DNA of 36,924 nt, taken from positions 1 to 36,924 of the IMG/VR virus record IMGVR_UViG_3300042561_000300, one strand, 5' to 3'. The notes below the pieces were generated by a model. It did not search any database, had not been told where the DNA came from, and saw only the letters and a list, made by a program, of their open reading frames with translations. Positions 29,680-36,924 of the stretch are shown here, piece after piece. Source of the DNA: a virus. A program made the translations under genes and the position numbers. Within the stretch, counting starts at the first letter, position 1; each line of letters opens with the position of its first letter.

Positions 29680-29724
29680 ACCTAATATACGCACACGCCA
29701 GCGCGGCGTTGGGGCAAGATGCCG

Positions 29725-30183
29725 CTAAATATTACACAATGAGAAATAGAGATTCGCCTCTTCGCGCCTGCGATTGGTCAGCCCTGAGAGCACCTTCCCG
29801 CCCGCCTTGTTCCAACGAAGGAACTCATCGAGGATGCTCGGGTCCGCTGAGTTGGCTTTGGCTTTCTTTAGCAGCGTTGACTTAACCAATGCGCCAGTCC
29901 CTACGTTATAGGCGAAGCACACAAGCGCATCGAACTGGCATTGGTTGAGATTAGGTAGGTGTTTATTGACGGCTGACTCGAATGGGTCAAGCGTGGATAG
30001 TAGCAATTGCGTTGCTTCCTTTTCGCCGCTCAGCTTTTCGCCGAGCATTACCTTCTTTCCATTCGGGTATCGTGTCGAGCCGTAGCCTATGGTCGGCACT
30101 CCGGCGGGGCATAGGTAGCTTGAGAGCCTCAATCCCTCGTACTTCTTAATCAAATTAAGCCCGAGAATTGAGGTGGAGCGCAT
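29725..30183 (-). CDS. GH24 endolysin (T4-type lysozyme)
   Basis: The 152-residue product matches T4-type lysozymes: Y15-E16-G17 with catalytic Glu, then LCPAGVPTIGYG with C25 in place of the usual catalytic Asp and T31, keeping the E-x8-C-x5-T spacing. Further conserved parts are QFDALVCFAYNVGTGAL (about 92-108) and GLTNRRREEANLY near the end. Cys at the second position is a known natural variant in lambdoid lysozymes. There is no signal peptide, so release needs a holin. The ATG overlaps the stop of the upstream gene (TAATG). Confidence 0.92.
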   Translation of the reverse strand: MRSTSILGLNLIKKYEGLRLSSYLCPAGVPTIGYGSTRYPNGKKVMLGEKLSGEKEATQLLLSTLDPFESAVNKHLPNLNQCQFDALVCFAYNVGTGALVKSTLLKKAKANSADPSILDEFLRWNKAGGKVLSGLTNRRREEANLYFSLCNI

Positions 30184-30677
30184 TACAAAATTTCGTATTG
30201 AGCTACTATGTAAATAAACGAATAACTGTATGCTGTTGTAGTGCTTTTAACGGTTACCGAACATTTGTCATTTGTGGTGTCTGCACTTAGCCCCCATTGA
30301 GTTAATTCAGCAGGGTCATCGTTATGCGCTACTATACCGAACAGCTGTTTTGCCTGCGTGAAATCAGATGCTACTGGAAGCGTTAAATTGAACGAGCCCA
30401 AAGTTTCTCCTGTGGCTAAATCAACCTGTAAATAATAGCTGCAATTTACAATGTTATCAATACGTTGGTAGAATGCCTGAATAGGTGTTACAGTGCAATC
30501 CACCTCGTCAGATGGTGTAGGCGTGAAACTCCCACTATCAAACTGCGGCATACCCGCGTAGATGTTTTGCACCTCGATTTGCTTCGATGTATTGCTGCTT
30601 GTATCAACGATATACATGATGTCATCGTTCGCTGCCGTTGCTAAGGGTGTTAAGTCGGTTACTTTTACGCCTGCCAT
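30183..30677 (-). CDS. Appendage-type virion protein (164 residues)
   Basis: The product starts MAGVKVTDLTPLATAANDDI, a K-V-T-D-L-x-P-L start that recurs in tail-fibre-type proteins of Bacteroidota phages, and continues as a beta-rich domain (GSFNLTLPVASDFTQ; KCSVTVKSTTTAYSYSFIYI). It probably forms a small tail or fibre appendage. It has its own promoter at 30693, shared with the lysis genes downstream. Confidence 0.6.
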   Translation of the reverse strand: MAGVKVTDLTPLATAANDDIMYIVDTSSNTSKQIEVQNIYAGMPQFDSGSFTPTPSDEVDCTVTPIQAFYQRIDNIVNCSYYLQVDLATGETLGSFNLTLPVASDFTQAKQLFGIVAHNDDPAELTQWGLSADTTNDKCSVTVKSTTTAYSYSFIYIVAQYEIL

Positions 30678-30689
30678 AGTGGTAAGTTT

Positions 30690-30893
30690 TTACAAAGGTA
30701 ATACTTCTTTTGGAATATATTCAATCGCTGGCAATTGCTTCACCCATTCGATGGTTGTGCTGCTTACCTCTTCGCCGCTTATTATCCAATTGCCATTCGC
30801 ATCTTCGATCGGGTTGAATGTCATATCTGCGACATATTGAACGCCGCGTAATTGCTCAGCTTGTTCGGGTGTTAGTTGGTATACTTGTGTCAT
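30690..30893 (-). CDS. Small protein of the fibre cluster (67 residues)
   Basis: The product (MTQVYQLTPEQAEQLRGVQY; NPIEDANGNWIISGEEV) resembles short proteins found next to tail fibre genes in Bacteroidota phages, possibly fibre chaperones. Its last three codons and stop are part of the next gene's TACCTTTG promoter. The start overlaps the upstream stop (ATGA). Confidence 0.7.
   Translation of the reverse strand: MTQVYQLTPEQAEQLRGVQYVADMTFNPIEDANGNWIISGEEVSSTTIEWVKQLPAIEYIPKEVLPL
30693..30700 (-). promoter_or_regulatory. Promoter TACCTTTG before the appendage and lysis genes
   Basis: The minus strand shows TTG, 21 nt, TACCTTTG, then TAAAAACTTACCACT and the ATG at 30677. The element overlaps the last codons of the upstream gene. 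The leader TAAAAACT also follows the -7 element at 35785, so the two sites share a 12-bp TTTGTAAAAACT. Confidence 0.75.
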
Positions 30894-31702
30894 ACTTGCC
30901 GTCCTAATGTGGTGTTGAATGCTTGAATCGCTGTGTATAGGTTAGCTGATTCGGTATCGTTTAATCCTGTGCCCAATGTGGCAAATGCGCACTGTCTATT
31001 TGAGTATCGAGATATTGTACTCGGGTCAGACCGCCATGCTGAGATTACCATGTTAACAGTCGGAATGCCTGTGCTCGCAGTTGTTCCGCTCAGAGAAACT
31101 GAACCATTCTTAAACAGTTTAACGACATTGCTGGCTGTTCGTGTCACCAAGTAATGCCCAGTTGAACTTGTATTTGCAACGGTATTACCTGCGGTCTCAT
31201 TGAATGCCCCGTAGAATAAATCACTTAATCTTATAAGTACATATGTAATTGGGCCAACACCTTGCCCAGCTCCGAATTCGTGAAATAAACCAGTGGTATT
31301 GGTTCGTGAATAAAAGGACATGCTCGCAGAGTTTTGTTGTGTACTTAGCCAAAAGGTATCAGCGTAAGCATTGGTACCATTCGGCAGCGCACCATTAGTC
31401 GAGTGAGTCCAGCCGCCAACGAAATTCAAGCGATAGGCTGCATCGGTATCAGCCGGGTTCTTTAGATTGAACTTATGAGTTGTGGCAGTGCCCCCGACCA
31501 TTGGATATATGGCTTCGAGCTTTGTCCAAACAGATGCCGTTTTCAACGCAAGGACCAACGTATTAATGGCATTTTGCTGCGTTCCATCAGTTATACCAGC
31601 GGCAGTGATGAATGCCTGCGCATCGGGGTCAACTAATGAGCCCGCCGTGCCGAAGGTTAAGTTAGTAATAAGCCCGGTATCGCGCCGCGTTAGAATCCTC
31701 AT
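30890..31702 (-). CDS. LamG/concanavalin-like appendage protein
   Basis: The 270-residue product has a short helical region (PDAQAFITAAGITDGTQQNA) and a larger beta-sandwich with a conserved AIYPMVGGTATTHKFNLKNP motif and LNFVGGWTHSTNGALPNGTN. This pattern is widely found in tail-associated proteins of phages of Bacteroidota and others and is read as a lectin-like (LamG/concanavalin) fold. It probably contributes to receptor binding on the host surface sugar coat. It is co-transcribed with the fibre gene. Confidence 0.75.
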   Translation of the reverse strand: MRILTRRDTGLITNLTFGTAGSLVDPDAQAFITAAGITDGTQQNAINTLVLALKTASVWTKLEAIYPMVGGTATTHKFNLKNPADTDAAYRLNFVGGWTHSTNGALPNGTNAYADTFWLSTQQNSASMSFYSRTNTTGLFHEFGAGQGVGPITYVLIRLSDLFYGAFNETAGNTVANTSSTGHYLVTRTASNVVKLFKNGSVSLSGTTASTGIPTVNMVISAWRSDPSTISRYSNRQCAFATLGTGLNDTESANLYTAIQAFNTTLGRQV

Positions 31703-32055
31703 ACGATACGATTTACATAGCCGGTTATATTGATGACATTCGCCGCCGTTGCGAATGCTCGAACGGTTAATGCCGAGCCGGTATCGACAAGTATAAGCCC
31801 CGGTATCACTAAGAATATCCCCGAAAGCGCTGCAATGCCGACTGTGATGCTGTCATCGGGCGCGGTTGTGCCACCCCACTGAATCGTCAATGTACGCAGC
31901 ACCGAATCGGTATTGTTGGCATAGAGATAAATCTCATCGGTTGAGGCAGAGCCGAGCGTGGTGTGTATGGTTGTTCCGGCTGATGCAGTTGCAACAACTT
32001 TTATCGGTCTGCCGCTTGTGCTTGCGCTTAGTTTAACTTTCGAATACGTTGGCAT
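31699..32055 (-). CDS. Small beta-rich virion protein (118 residues)
   Basis: The product (MPTYSKVKLSASTSGRPIKV) is almost entirely beta strand with many T and S residues and ends with a hydrophobic strand (VRAFATAANVINITGYVNRI). It is like short fibre-associated or decoration proteins of phages. It lies 1 nt after the fibre gene and overlaps the next. Confidence 0.65.
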   Translation of the reverse strand: MPTYSKVKLSASTSGRPIKVVATASAGTTIHTTLGSASTDEIYLYANNTDSVLRTLTIQWGGTTAPDDSITVGIAALSGIFLVIPGLILVDTGSALTVRAFATAANVINITGYVNRIV

Positions 32056-32056
32056 T

Positions 32057-34180
32057 TTAGGAGAATATTTGAGTGAGTAGAATTATTTGGTCTTCAGTTG
32101 GCGAGGTTGGCAATGTAGCAAGCGAGCCATCGCCGCGCACATACTGCGAGGTTGTGCCTGTTGGGGTGTTGAACTTGCCGTTGAATGTAGTCCAATCGCC
32201 GCTGCTTAATGCGCCTCTGTTGCTTGCGCTGGCAGTAGGTAGATTGAATGTATGGGTAGTGCTTGCCGAGCTGATGCCGAAGTCGGTGCCACTCGTGCCC
32301 GTTGCGAAGTTTTGCACTTGAGCAGTTAAGCCATTCAATGCGTTTAGCCCTGTGGTAAATGTTGTGATTACTTGGCAAAGGTTGTTGTCCTCGGTATGCA
32401 GCGTAATGTTTCGACCTGATGTGGTTACAAAAATGCGCACTGCGAGCCTGTCAGTTGCAGCCAATACAGTCGAAGGTACTGCAAGGGCACTAACATATAA
32501 ATCGACTACCGTGCCGCCTGTAATGGCTTCGGGATTTGTAGACCCTGATGAGATTAACGTAAAGGTTGCGCCATCGTACTTGTAAAGCTCCATGTAAAAG
32601 CTCGGATTTCCACCGCCACTCGATGCGTTAAAGTAGGTCTCAAAGTTCCAATTTCCTGAAGGGATTGCCAAAAGATTCGGGTCGCCTGCATCCGTTATGA
32701 ATTGCGCGATATAGCCATTGCCTTGCGCATTTGTTCGCGTGAAGTTCGTGCCAGCTCCAAGAATCGGAGTTCTGCTCATTTGGAAGTAAGCATTTCCCCC
32801 AATCGTGCCTTGACTGATTGAGCCGTTTAGGTAATAGTTAACCGATGCGCCACCGCCACCGCCTAAAGGGAAGTTAGCGAGTGAGCCATCGCCACGCACG
32901 TACTGGCTCACAAGTCCATTGGCAGTTATGTCAACACTTGGCGTTGTGGTTGAGTTAGGTACTGCAACGCTGAATGCTGGATTTGTCGGGCTTGGCACAG
33001 TTGCCGCAACCGATGTAACCGTGCCATTTGTGAGTGTTGGGAATGGCTGAGGTGCGCCCGTTCCATCTAAGTAGTCAGTATTGCTGCCCGTTGGCACATC
33101 GAACTTGCCATCGAAGGTATTCCAATCAGCCGAGCTTAGGTAGCCGTCCGTGGTTGAGTCAGCTTGCGTAATGCTGATGTCGGGTGTAGTGCCACCGCTT
33201 GAGCTTATCGGCAAGGTTGCTGTTACATCTTCAACGATTGTAGCTGGTAGTACAGGAATCGTTGGCTTGTTTAATATCTGATTATTGCCGCTCGTAGCGT
33301 TCCAATCTGAAGGCTGTTGAACTGTTGGAAAACCAGCGCCAAGATTAACCCAGTAGCTTGTGTTAGTTGGAAGGATTGAATCGTTCGCCGCGATGCACCG
33401 ATAGACATTGCCATTATACCAAACGATGTTCCCAATCGCGTAAGCATTGCCTGTTGCGCTTAAATGGTCAGTCGTAAACGGCAAGGCTATCAATGTGCCA
33501 CCACCACCACCGCCACCAATTGCCACAAGCGGGTCGGATGGTGTGCCGTTGCCGGTTATGGTAACCCCATCCACAGCAACAGATGTGAGGCAAGGCTCAC
33601 ATGGCTCGAAATCGGGCAGGGGAATATCGCCAGTTTGGCAAGTGTCATAGCAGCCATCCTCGGATGAGGTGCTGACATTCACATCCACATCAATTGCAAC
33701 CGCTGCCCACTCATAGTTAACTGGCAAATACTTAATCTCATTTTGATACCCGCTCGGCACAACCTCATAAGCGATTGCCCCGATTGCAGTTTTGAATTGC
33801 GGGTCAGTGCCGCTAATTAAACGAAGCACCCTCGATGCCACCCAGTCCTGTGCATCGGCTGAGTCGCAAGGTAAATGGCTTTTGCGAACCATTGCGTATG
33901 CCGTCATCGAGAAGCGTGTCTCATAGATTGAGCGGCAGCCTGCCAGCTTGAGCGAATCGTTTTTGGTCACGTTAATCTTGCCACGCTTGGCCCAAAAAAG
34001 AGTGCCCTGTTTCGCATCATAATCCGTTACAGGAATCGCTTGGCCGTTGCCGATGTAGAACGCCCACGCCTTATCATTGCCCTCGCCTACAAGCTCGCTA
34101 AGGCCGTAAATCTTATCGAAGATATTGCCGACCTCAATGCGTTGGTTAAGCCTGTCGAGAATGGTGGAAAGTATATTCAT
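32057..34180 (-). CDS. Fibre protein with a tail-completion-like N-terminus and repeats
   Basis: The 707-residue product has an N-terminal region of about 190 residues (ILDRLNQRIEVGNIFDKIYG; WAFYIGNGQAIPVTDYDAK) unlike a fibre and more like a small tail or neck protein. A Cys-rich patch (CYDTCQTGDIPLPDFEPCEP) and a GGGGGGG hinge (residues about 222-228) separate it from a fibre part with internal repeats: SSADWNTFDGKFDVPTGSN near 375 recurs as SSGDWTTFNGKFNTPTGTT near 660, and QYVRGDGSLANFP recurs as QYVRGDGSLATLP. A jelly-roll-like domain lies between. It probably attaches to the virion by its first part and projects a fibre. Confidence 0.75.
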   Translation of the reverse strand: MNILSTILDRLNQRIEVGNIFDKIYGLSELVGEGNDKAWAFYIGNGQAIPVTDYDAKQGTLFWAKRGKINVTKNDSLKLAGCRSIYETRFSMTAYAMVRKSHLPCDSADAQDWVASRVLRLISGTDPQFKTAIGAIAYEVVPSGYQNEIKYLPVNYEWAAVAIDVDVNVSTSSEDGCYDTCQTGDIPLPDFEPCEPCLTSVAVDGVTITGNGTPSDPLVAIGGGGGGGTLIALPFTTDHLSATGNAYAIGNIVWYNGNVYRCIAANDSILPTNTSYWVNLGAGFPTVQQPSDWNATSGNNQILNKPTIPVLPATIVEDVTATLPISSSGGTTPDISITQADSTTDGYLSSADWNTFDGKFDVPTGSNTDYLDGTGAPQPFPTLTNGTVTSVAATVPSPTNPAFSVAVPNSTTTPSVDITANGLVSQYVRGDGSLANFPLGGGGGASVNYYLNGSISQGTIGGNAYFQMSRTPILGAGTNFTRTNAQGNGYIAQFITDAGDPNLLAIPSGNWNFETYFNASSGGGNPSFYMELYKYDGATFTLISSGSTNPEAITGGTVVDLYVSALAVPSTVLAATDRLAVRIFVTTSGRNITLHTEDNNLCQVITTFTTGLNALNGLTAQVQNFATGTSGTDFGISSASTTHTFNLPTASASNRGALSSGDWTTFNGKFNTPTGTTSQYVRGDGSLATLPTSPTEDQIILLTQIFS

Positions 34181-34731
34181 TTATTCATAGCATTAATGAT
34201 TTGTTGCACAAGCTCGGCTGCATGGTCCTCGAGCATCTCGGCTTGCTCTTCCGCTGTCGGCAAAAAGATAGTGCCGTATTTCGCCTCTAAGCCATCAATC
34301 TTGCCCTCTTCGGATGCGGGTACTGTTATCGCTGCTTCCAATCCTTCAGTCAATACCTCGGATGAAAGGAAGCCGCCTTTCAATCTTCCAGTTAACTCCA
34401 AAGGTAACTTGCGCGAAGTGCCTTTCTTTAGTTCGGCATAACCGCCTGGAAAGAACAGCGACTTAATCGGCTCGCCACGTTTGCCGACCTTGTATTTACT
34501 TGGTGCCGATGCCAACGCTCGCGGGCTTACATATATCGGCGTTGTCTTGTATGGCACAGTCGGCAATTTCTCGCCCGCCGTGTTTGTGCCACCGCTGGAG
34601 CCAGTGCCGAATATCCGCTTAAACATGATGCGCTTCAATTCACGAACAGGGCCATACAAAGCTGTGAACTTCGATGTCCAACCCTCATACAACGAGTCTA
34701 AGTTCTTTTGAATTTCGGCGGGTGTCGGCAT
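34177..34731 (-). CDS. Head-tail joining (neck/gp10-like) protein
   Basis: The 184-residue product has a helical start (MPTPAEIQKNLDSLYEGWTS), a basic middle (SKYKVGKRGEPIKS) and a C-terminal helix (EEQAEMLEDHAAELVQQIIN). A R-L-K-G-G-F-L-S-S segment in the middle of a protein of this size resembles HK97 gp10-like or virion morphogenesis proteins. The place after the capsid gene and a probable adaptor supports head-tail joining. It lies 1 nt after the upstream gene. Confidence 0.55.
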   Translation of the reverse strand: MPTPAEIQKNLDSLYEGWTSKFTALYGPVRELKRIMFKRIFGTGSSGGTNTAGEKLPTVPYKTTPIYVSPRALASAPSKYKVGKRGEPIKSLFFPGGYAELKKGTSRKLPLELTGRLKGGFLSSEVLTEGLEAAITVPASEEGKIDGLEAKYGTIFLPTAEEQAEMLEDHAAELVQQIINAMNK

Positions 34732-34732
34732 G

Positions 34733-35770
34733 TTATGGCAGGGCTGTAACGTACTTCATGTTCTTTCTGCAATCCCAGCAATGCGTGTCATCAGGCAGGC
34801 GCATGTTCTGCAAGGTAGCGCCGAGGTCTTCGCTATATCTTGTTGCTGCGATGTCGCGAGCTGCCATGATTCCATCCATGAGCTCGGTCTTGTTCTGCCC
34901 CCGATTCACTATAACCGTTGTATTAACTCGCTGATTCGGGCTAATCGTTAGCGCATAGTTGTAAATCTCAACCGCTGTGGCATAGGCTAACGCTAATGCC
35001 ATCGTGCCACCTACCGAGCACAGCCATCCTTGGCGGTCGCAATTCACATTGTACGTGAGGCTCATGCCTGTGGTGTACTTACTCGATTTGCTTGTCAGCA
35101 CATTCGTGCCATCGGTTGTAAGCTCGATGCCTATCGCATCCACGAAAGGACAGATATGCGATTCCTTAATCCCGCCTCCGCAGCTTGTGCAAGTGCCTCT
35201 CTTTGGCGTGAACTTCACCGTGTTGATATCTGACTCATAGACGATGGCGATGTCCATCTTACGCTTAGCTGAGGTGAATGTCTTGCCGATGAACTGATCG
35301 AGCGCGCCCTCGGCATAGGTGATTGTTTCAATCAACTTGCCAGTGGTCATATCGAATATCAAGATAGGCACGTTCACATTAGCAGCATCGATTGCAAGGT
35401 TAATGTCGGCAAGGTAAAAGTTGAGATAGCTAACCGTATTCGGGTCAATCTTCAACCTGATGCCGCCATAATTGCCAGCACCGAGCGCAGTCTGCACGTT
35501 GGCATAATTGGACACAACTTGCCCAACGCGCTTACTCTCGATTATCGTGTCGCTCTTCATCATTGGGCTGAGCTTAGTCAGCACATCTGATGAAAGTTTG
35601 CGCCATGCAAAGGCTCGCTTATCTTCGAACAGCTCAACGCCGTTGCGGTATTGGTCCGTGATAAGTTGCCCGAGAAAGGTTTGGTTAATGCCGAGGTCAT
35701 CGATGTAGAGCCCAGTCGATGGCTCTGGTGATTCGCAGTCTCTTAATCCGAGTAGTGATTCAATGCACAT
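34733..35770 (-). CDS. Putative virion protein after the capsid gene, CxxC-containing
   Basis: The ATG at 35770 (MCIESLLGLRDCESPEPSTG) is preferred over a frame extension into the terminator. The 345-residue product has a central domain with CTSCGGGIKESHICPF (about residues 195-212) as a likely zinc site and a C-terminal CWDCRKNM pair. Its N-terminal motif (Y-I-D-D-L-x-G-I-N) is typical of a common Bacteroidota phage protein encoded after the capsid gene. It may be an adaptor or structural protein of the neck. It has its own promoter at 35785. Confidence 0.65.
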   Translation of the reverse strand: MCIESLLGLRDCESPEPSTGLYIDDLGINQTFLGQLITDQYRNGVELFEDKRAFAWRKLSSDVLTKLSPMMKSDTIIESKRVGQVVSNYANVQTALGAGNYGGIRLKIDPNTVSYLNFYLADINLAIDAANVNVPILIFDMTTGKLIETITYAEGALDQFIGKTFTSAKRKMDIAIVYESDINTVKFTPKRGTCTSCGGGIKESHICPFVDAIGIELTTDGTNVLTSKSSKYTTGMSLTYNVNCDRQGWLCSVGGTMALALAYATAVEIYNYALTISPNQRVNTTVIVNRGQNKTELMDGIMAARDIAATRYSEDLGATLQNMRLPDDTHCWDCRKNMKYVTALP

Positions 35771-35784
35771 CTCTTTAGTTTTTA

Positions 35785-35792
35785 CAAAGATA
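35785..35792 (-). promoter_or_regulatory. Promoter TATCTTTG of the neck/fibre block
   Basis: Minus-strand TATCTTTG directly follows the T run of the terminator at 35794-35824 and precedes the ATG at 35770 by 14 nt (TAAAAACTAAAGAG). The T run of the terminator touches the promoter, so the two form one compact boundary module. A clear TTTG -33 box is not seen because the region is part of the hairpin. Confidence 0.8.
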
Positions 35793-35793
35793 T

Positions 35794-35824
35794 AAAAAAA
35801 GGAGGGCACGAAGCCCTCCCTTTA
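35794..35824 (-). terminator. Rho-independent terminator after the capsid gene
   Basis: On the minus strand GGGAGGGC pairs with GCCCTCCT around a 5-nt loop (TTCGT), extended by three A-T pairs, and is followed by seven T residues. It ends the capsid transcript. It is the strongest terminator in the window. Confidence 0.92.
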
Positions 35825-35893
35825 TTGCGTGGTTAGATTATCCAATCCGCTTTGGGTTAACAAGTCCTCATCCGCTTGGGATAGCAGGCTCAT
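35822..35893 (-). CDS. Possible 23-residue peptide after the capsid gene
   Basis: The frame reads MSLLSQADEDLLTQSGLDNL, then TTQ and stop, and fills the space between the capsid stop and the terminator. The D-E-D-L-L-x-x-S-G-L-D-N-L pattern looks protein-like and short helical peptides do occur after capsid genes in phages. The DNA carries a short direct repeat AAGCGGAT, so it could also be non-coding. It has no overlap with the capsid gene. Confidence 0.4.
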   Translation of the reverse strand: MSLLSQADEDLLTQSGLDNLTTQ

Positions 35894-35901
35894 TAACCCG
35901 A

Positions 35902-36924
35902 TTACGGGTTTACGATCTCAACACAGTTCACATAGTTAACACCAGCATACTTGTCGGCTGATTCGTAAATGTCAGTTGGAAGCGTTACAATCTTTCCAGT
36001 TGTAGTCAACACAATCGACAAATTACCGCAATCATCCTTCATGGTAAGGTCAACAGGAACTCCAGCCGGTGTGAACACCAAGGTCTTAGAGTAGTTTGAA
36101 CCAGCCACAGGCGTGATGCCCTGATTCCAATCAGCAAGATTAAATGATAACCACTGAATTGCTCCGGCAGTAGTTACCAAGTTTTTAAGCTGCGAACCTT
36201 GAGCCGCTGCAACGCGAGAATCGTAAGAGAATCCGAAACCGTTTTGCTGGCTGATAGCCAACAAGTCGATGCCGAACTGAGTGCAGCAACCAGCCTGCAC
36301 CGCGTTAGCATAACGCTGCATCTCAGCACCACCAAATACCACAGGCGCACCTGGATAGTTAGCCATGCGAGTTGCTTGAAGGATGTCAGCAAGGGCGAAC
36401 TCGTTCAATGCTTGCCCGCCAGTCTGGCGAGTAGCAACGCGCAAGCAGTCACCACTTACAGTGTAGTACCCTGACACCTCAGTGCCCCAACTTCCGATGT
36501 CAGCAACAGCCTGAACAGCGGCAGCAGAAGCAACCTTGCGATCAAGTACATCCATCAAACGCATTACCGACTCAAGCACATAGCGAGAGTTCTCTTGGCA
36601 ATGGCGAGCGATGTCAGCAGCATTGATCAGCTGAGATGCTTGGTACGTGTCAGTCACATCCAACGTATACGTGGTTGTGCTGTCTCCGTAAGTGTTCGTT
36701 GAGGTACAAGCTAAGATGTCACCATCTGTCTCAACTTCGGTCTCAGGCAAACGCTGAATCCAACGTGCTTGTACTGTTTTTAATTTACCGCCACCGGGTG
36801 CAACCTCAGTGCGGATTAGTTTTGCGTTTTCAGGCGAAAGCAAGAACTCTAAGAAAGGCAATTGCTCACGCTGTCCAACTTCGATGAAGAGTTCGCTAAG
36901 TGACATTTGCACATTAGGACACTC
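35902..36924 (-). CDS. Major capsid protein (continues at left end of window)
   Basis: The product is read here from the window edge to the stop at 35902; its first codons are at 128-151. The full protein is about 348 residues (334 from the internal ATG at 36906). The sequence has a helical start (SLSELFIEVGQREQLPFLEF), an E-loop-like beta region and a long helix (NAADIARHCQENSRYVLESV, then MRLMDVLDRKVASAAAVQAV), then a beta-rich end (LVFTPAGVPVDLTMKDDCGN). It follows the scaffold block and has its own promoter and terminator, as expected for the most abundant virion protein. A HK97-like fold is likely by gene order but is not proved by sequence. Confidence 0.75.
   Translation of the reverse strand, partial: ECPNVQMSLSELFIEVGQREQLPFLEFLLSPENAKLIRTEVAPGGGKLKTVQARWIQRLPETEVETDGDILACTSTNTYGDSTTTYTLDVTDTYQASQLINAADIARHCQENSRYVLESVMRLMDVLDRKVASAAAVQAVADIGSWGTEVSGYYTVSGDCLRVATRQTGGQALNEFALADILQATRMANYPGAPVVFGGAEMQRYANAVQAGCCTQFGIDLLAISQQNGFGFSYDSRVAAAQGSQLKNLVTTAGAIQWLSFNLADWNQGITPVAGSNYSKTLVFTPAGVPVDLTMKDDCGNLSIVLTTTGKIVTLPTDIYESADKYAGVNYVNCVEIVNP
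36798..36924. repeat. Terminal 127-bp direct repeat, right copy
   Basis: This is the right-hand copy of the repeat at 1-127. It cuts the capsid gene, whose N-terminal codons continue at positions 128-151 at the left end of the window. Confidence 0.95.

Noticed and set aside
1-36924. Prophage or temperate phage
   Set aside because: No integrase, excisionase, CI-like repressor or attachment repeat was found on the complete circle, and no bacterial flanking genes are present.

Overview
The window is a complete tailed-phage genome, best read as a circle of 36,797 bp cut open inside the major capsid gene. Bases 1-127 and 36798-36924 are identical, so the last 127 bp repeat the first 127. Every gene but one lies on the minus strand, so transcription runs from high to low coordinates. 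The host is probably a member of the Bacteroidota. Start codons lack Shine-Dalgarno sequences and sit behind A/T-rich stretches. Nine TAnnTTTG -7 elements, the class used by the Bacteroidota primary sigma factor, lie directly upstream of genes or gene blocks. The primase is a VirE/BT4734-type fusion common in Bacteroidota elements. No integrase, repressor, tRNA or CRISPR array was found, which suggests a virulent siphovirus with a long non-contractile tail.

Layout in transcription order. (1) Early/replication block, about 27.6 to 18.6 kb: promoter at 27612, small early proteins, an SSB-like protein, a coiled-coil protein, an AT-rich two-gene insert between 16-bp direct repeats, a RecB/Cas4-like nuclease, an HNH-like protein, a DEAD/DEAH helicase, a VirE-type primase-helicase, a striking array of GTGGCAACA repeats (candidate origin) and a VRR-NUC nuclease. 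(2) Packaging and tail block, 18.6 to 8.1 kb: promoter at 18597, a small DNA-binding-like protein, small hypotheticals, the terminase subunits, tail-assembly-chaperone-like genes, the tape measure and two tail-tip proteins. (3) Tail tube/portal block, 8.0 to 3.2 kb: promoter at 8074, a tube-like protein, a glycosyltransferase, a methyltransferase, a 26-residue micro-gene, the portal and the minor head protein. (4) A lone plus-strand two-domain glycosyltransferase (1769-3151) with its own divergent promoter. (5) Scaffold block, 1.7 to 0.26 kb, ending at a strong terminator. (6) Major capsid gene with its own promoter and a long leader, crossing the window junction and ending near a second terminator. 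(7) Head-tail joining, fibre and appendage block, 35.8 to 30.7 kb, with a further promoter at 30693 serving an appendage protein and the lysis genes (GH24 endolysin, holin-like proteins) to 29.1 kb. (8) A leaderless-looking unit starting at 29.1 kb with a PAS plus HisKA protein that lacks the kinase ATPase domain, followed by a spanin-like membrane protein.

The least ordinary features are the truncated histidine-kinase-like protein beside the lysis genes, the repeat array next to the primase gene, the glycosyltransferase/methyltransferase set inside the virion genes, the terminator-promoter modules that insulate the capsid gene, three promoters placed exactly 4 nt before an ATG, and the direct-repeat-flanked AT-rich insert. 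Functional names rest on motif recognition by eye; no database search was possible.
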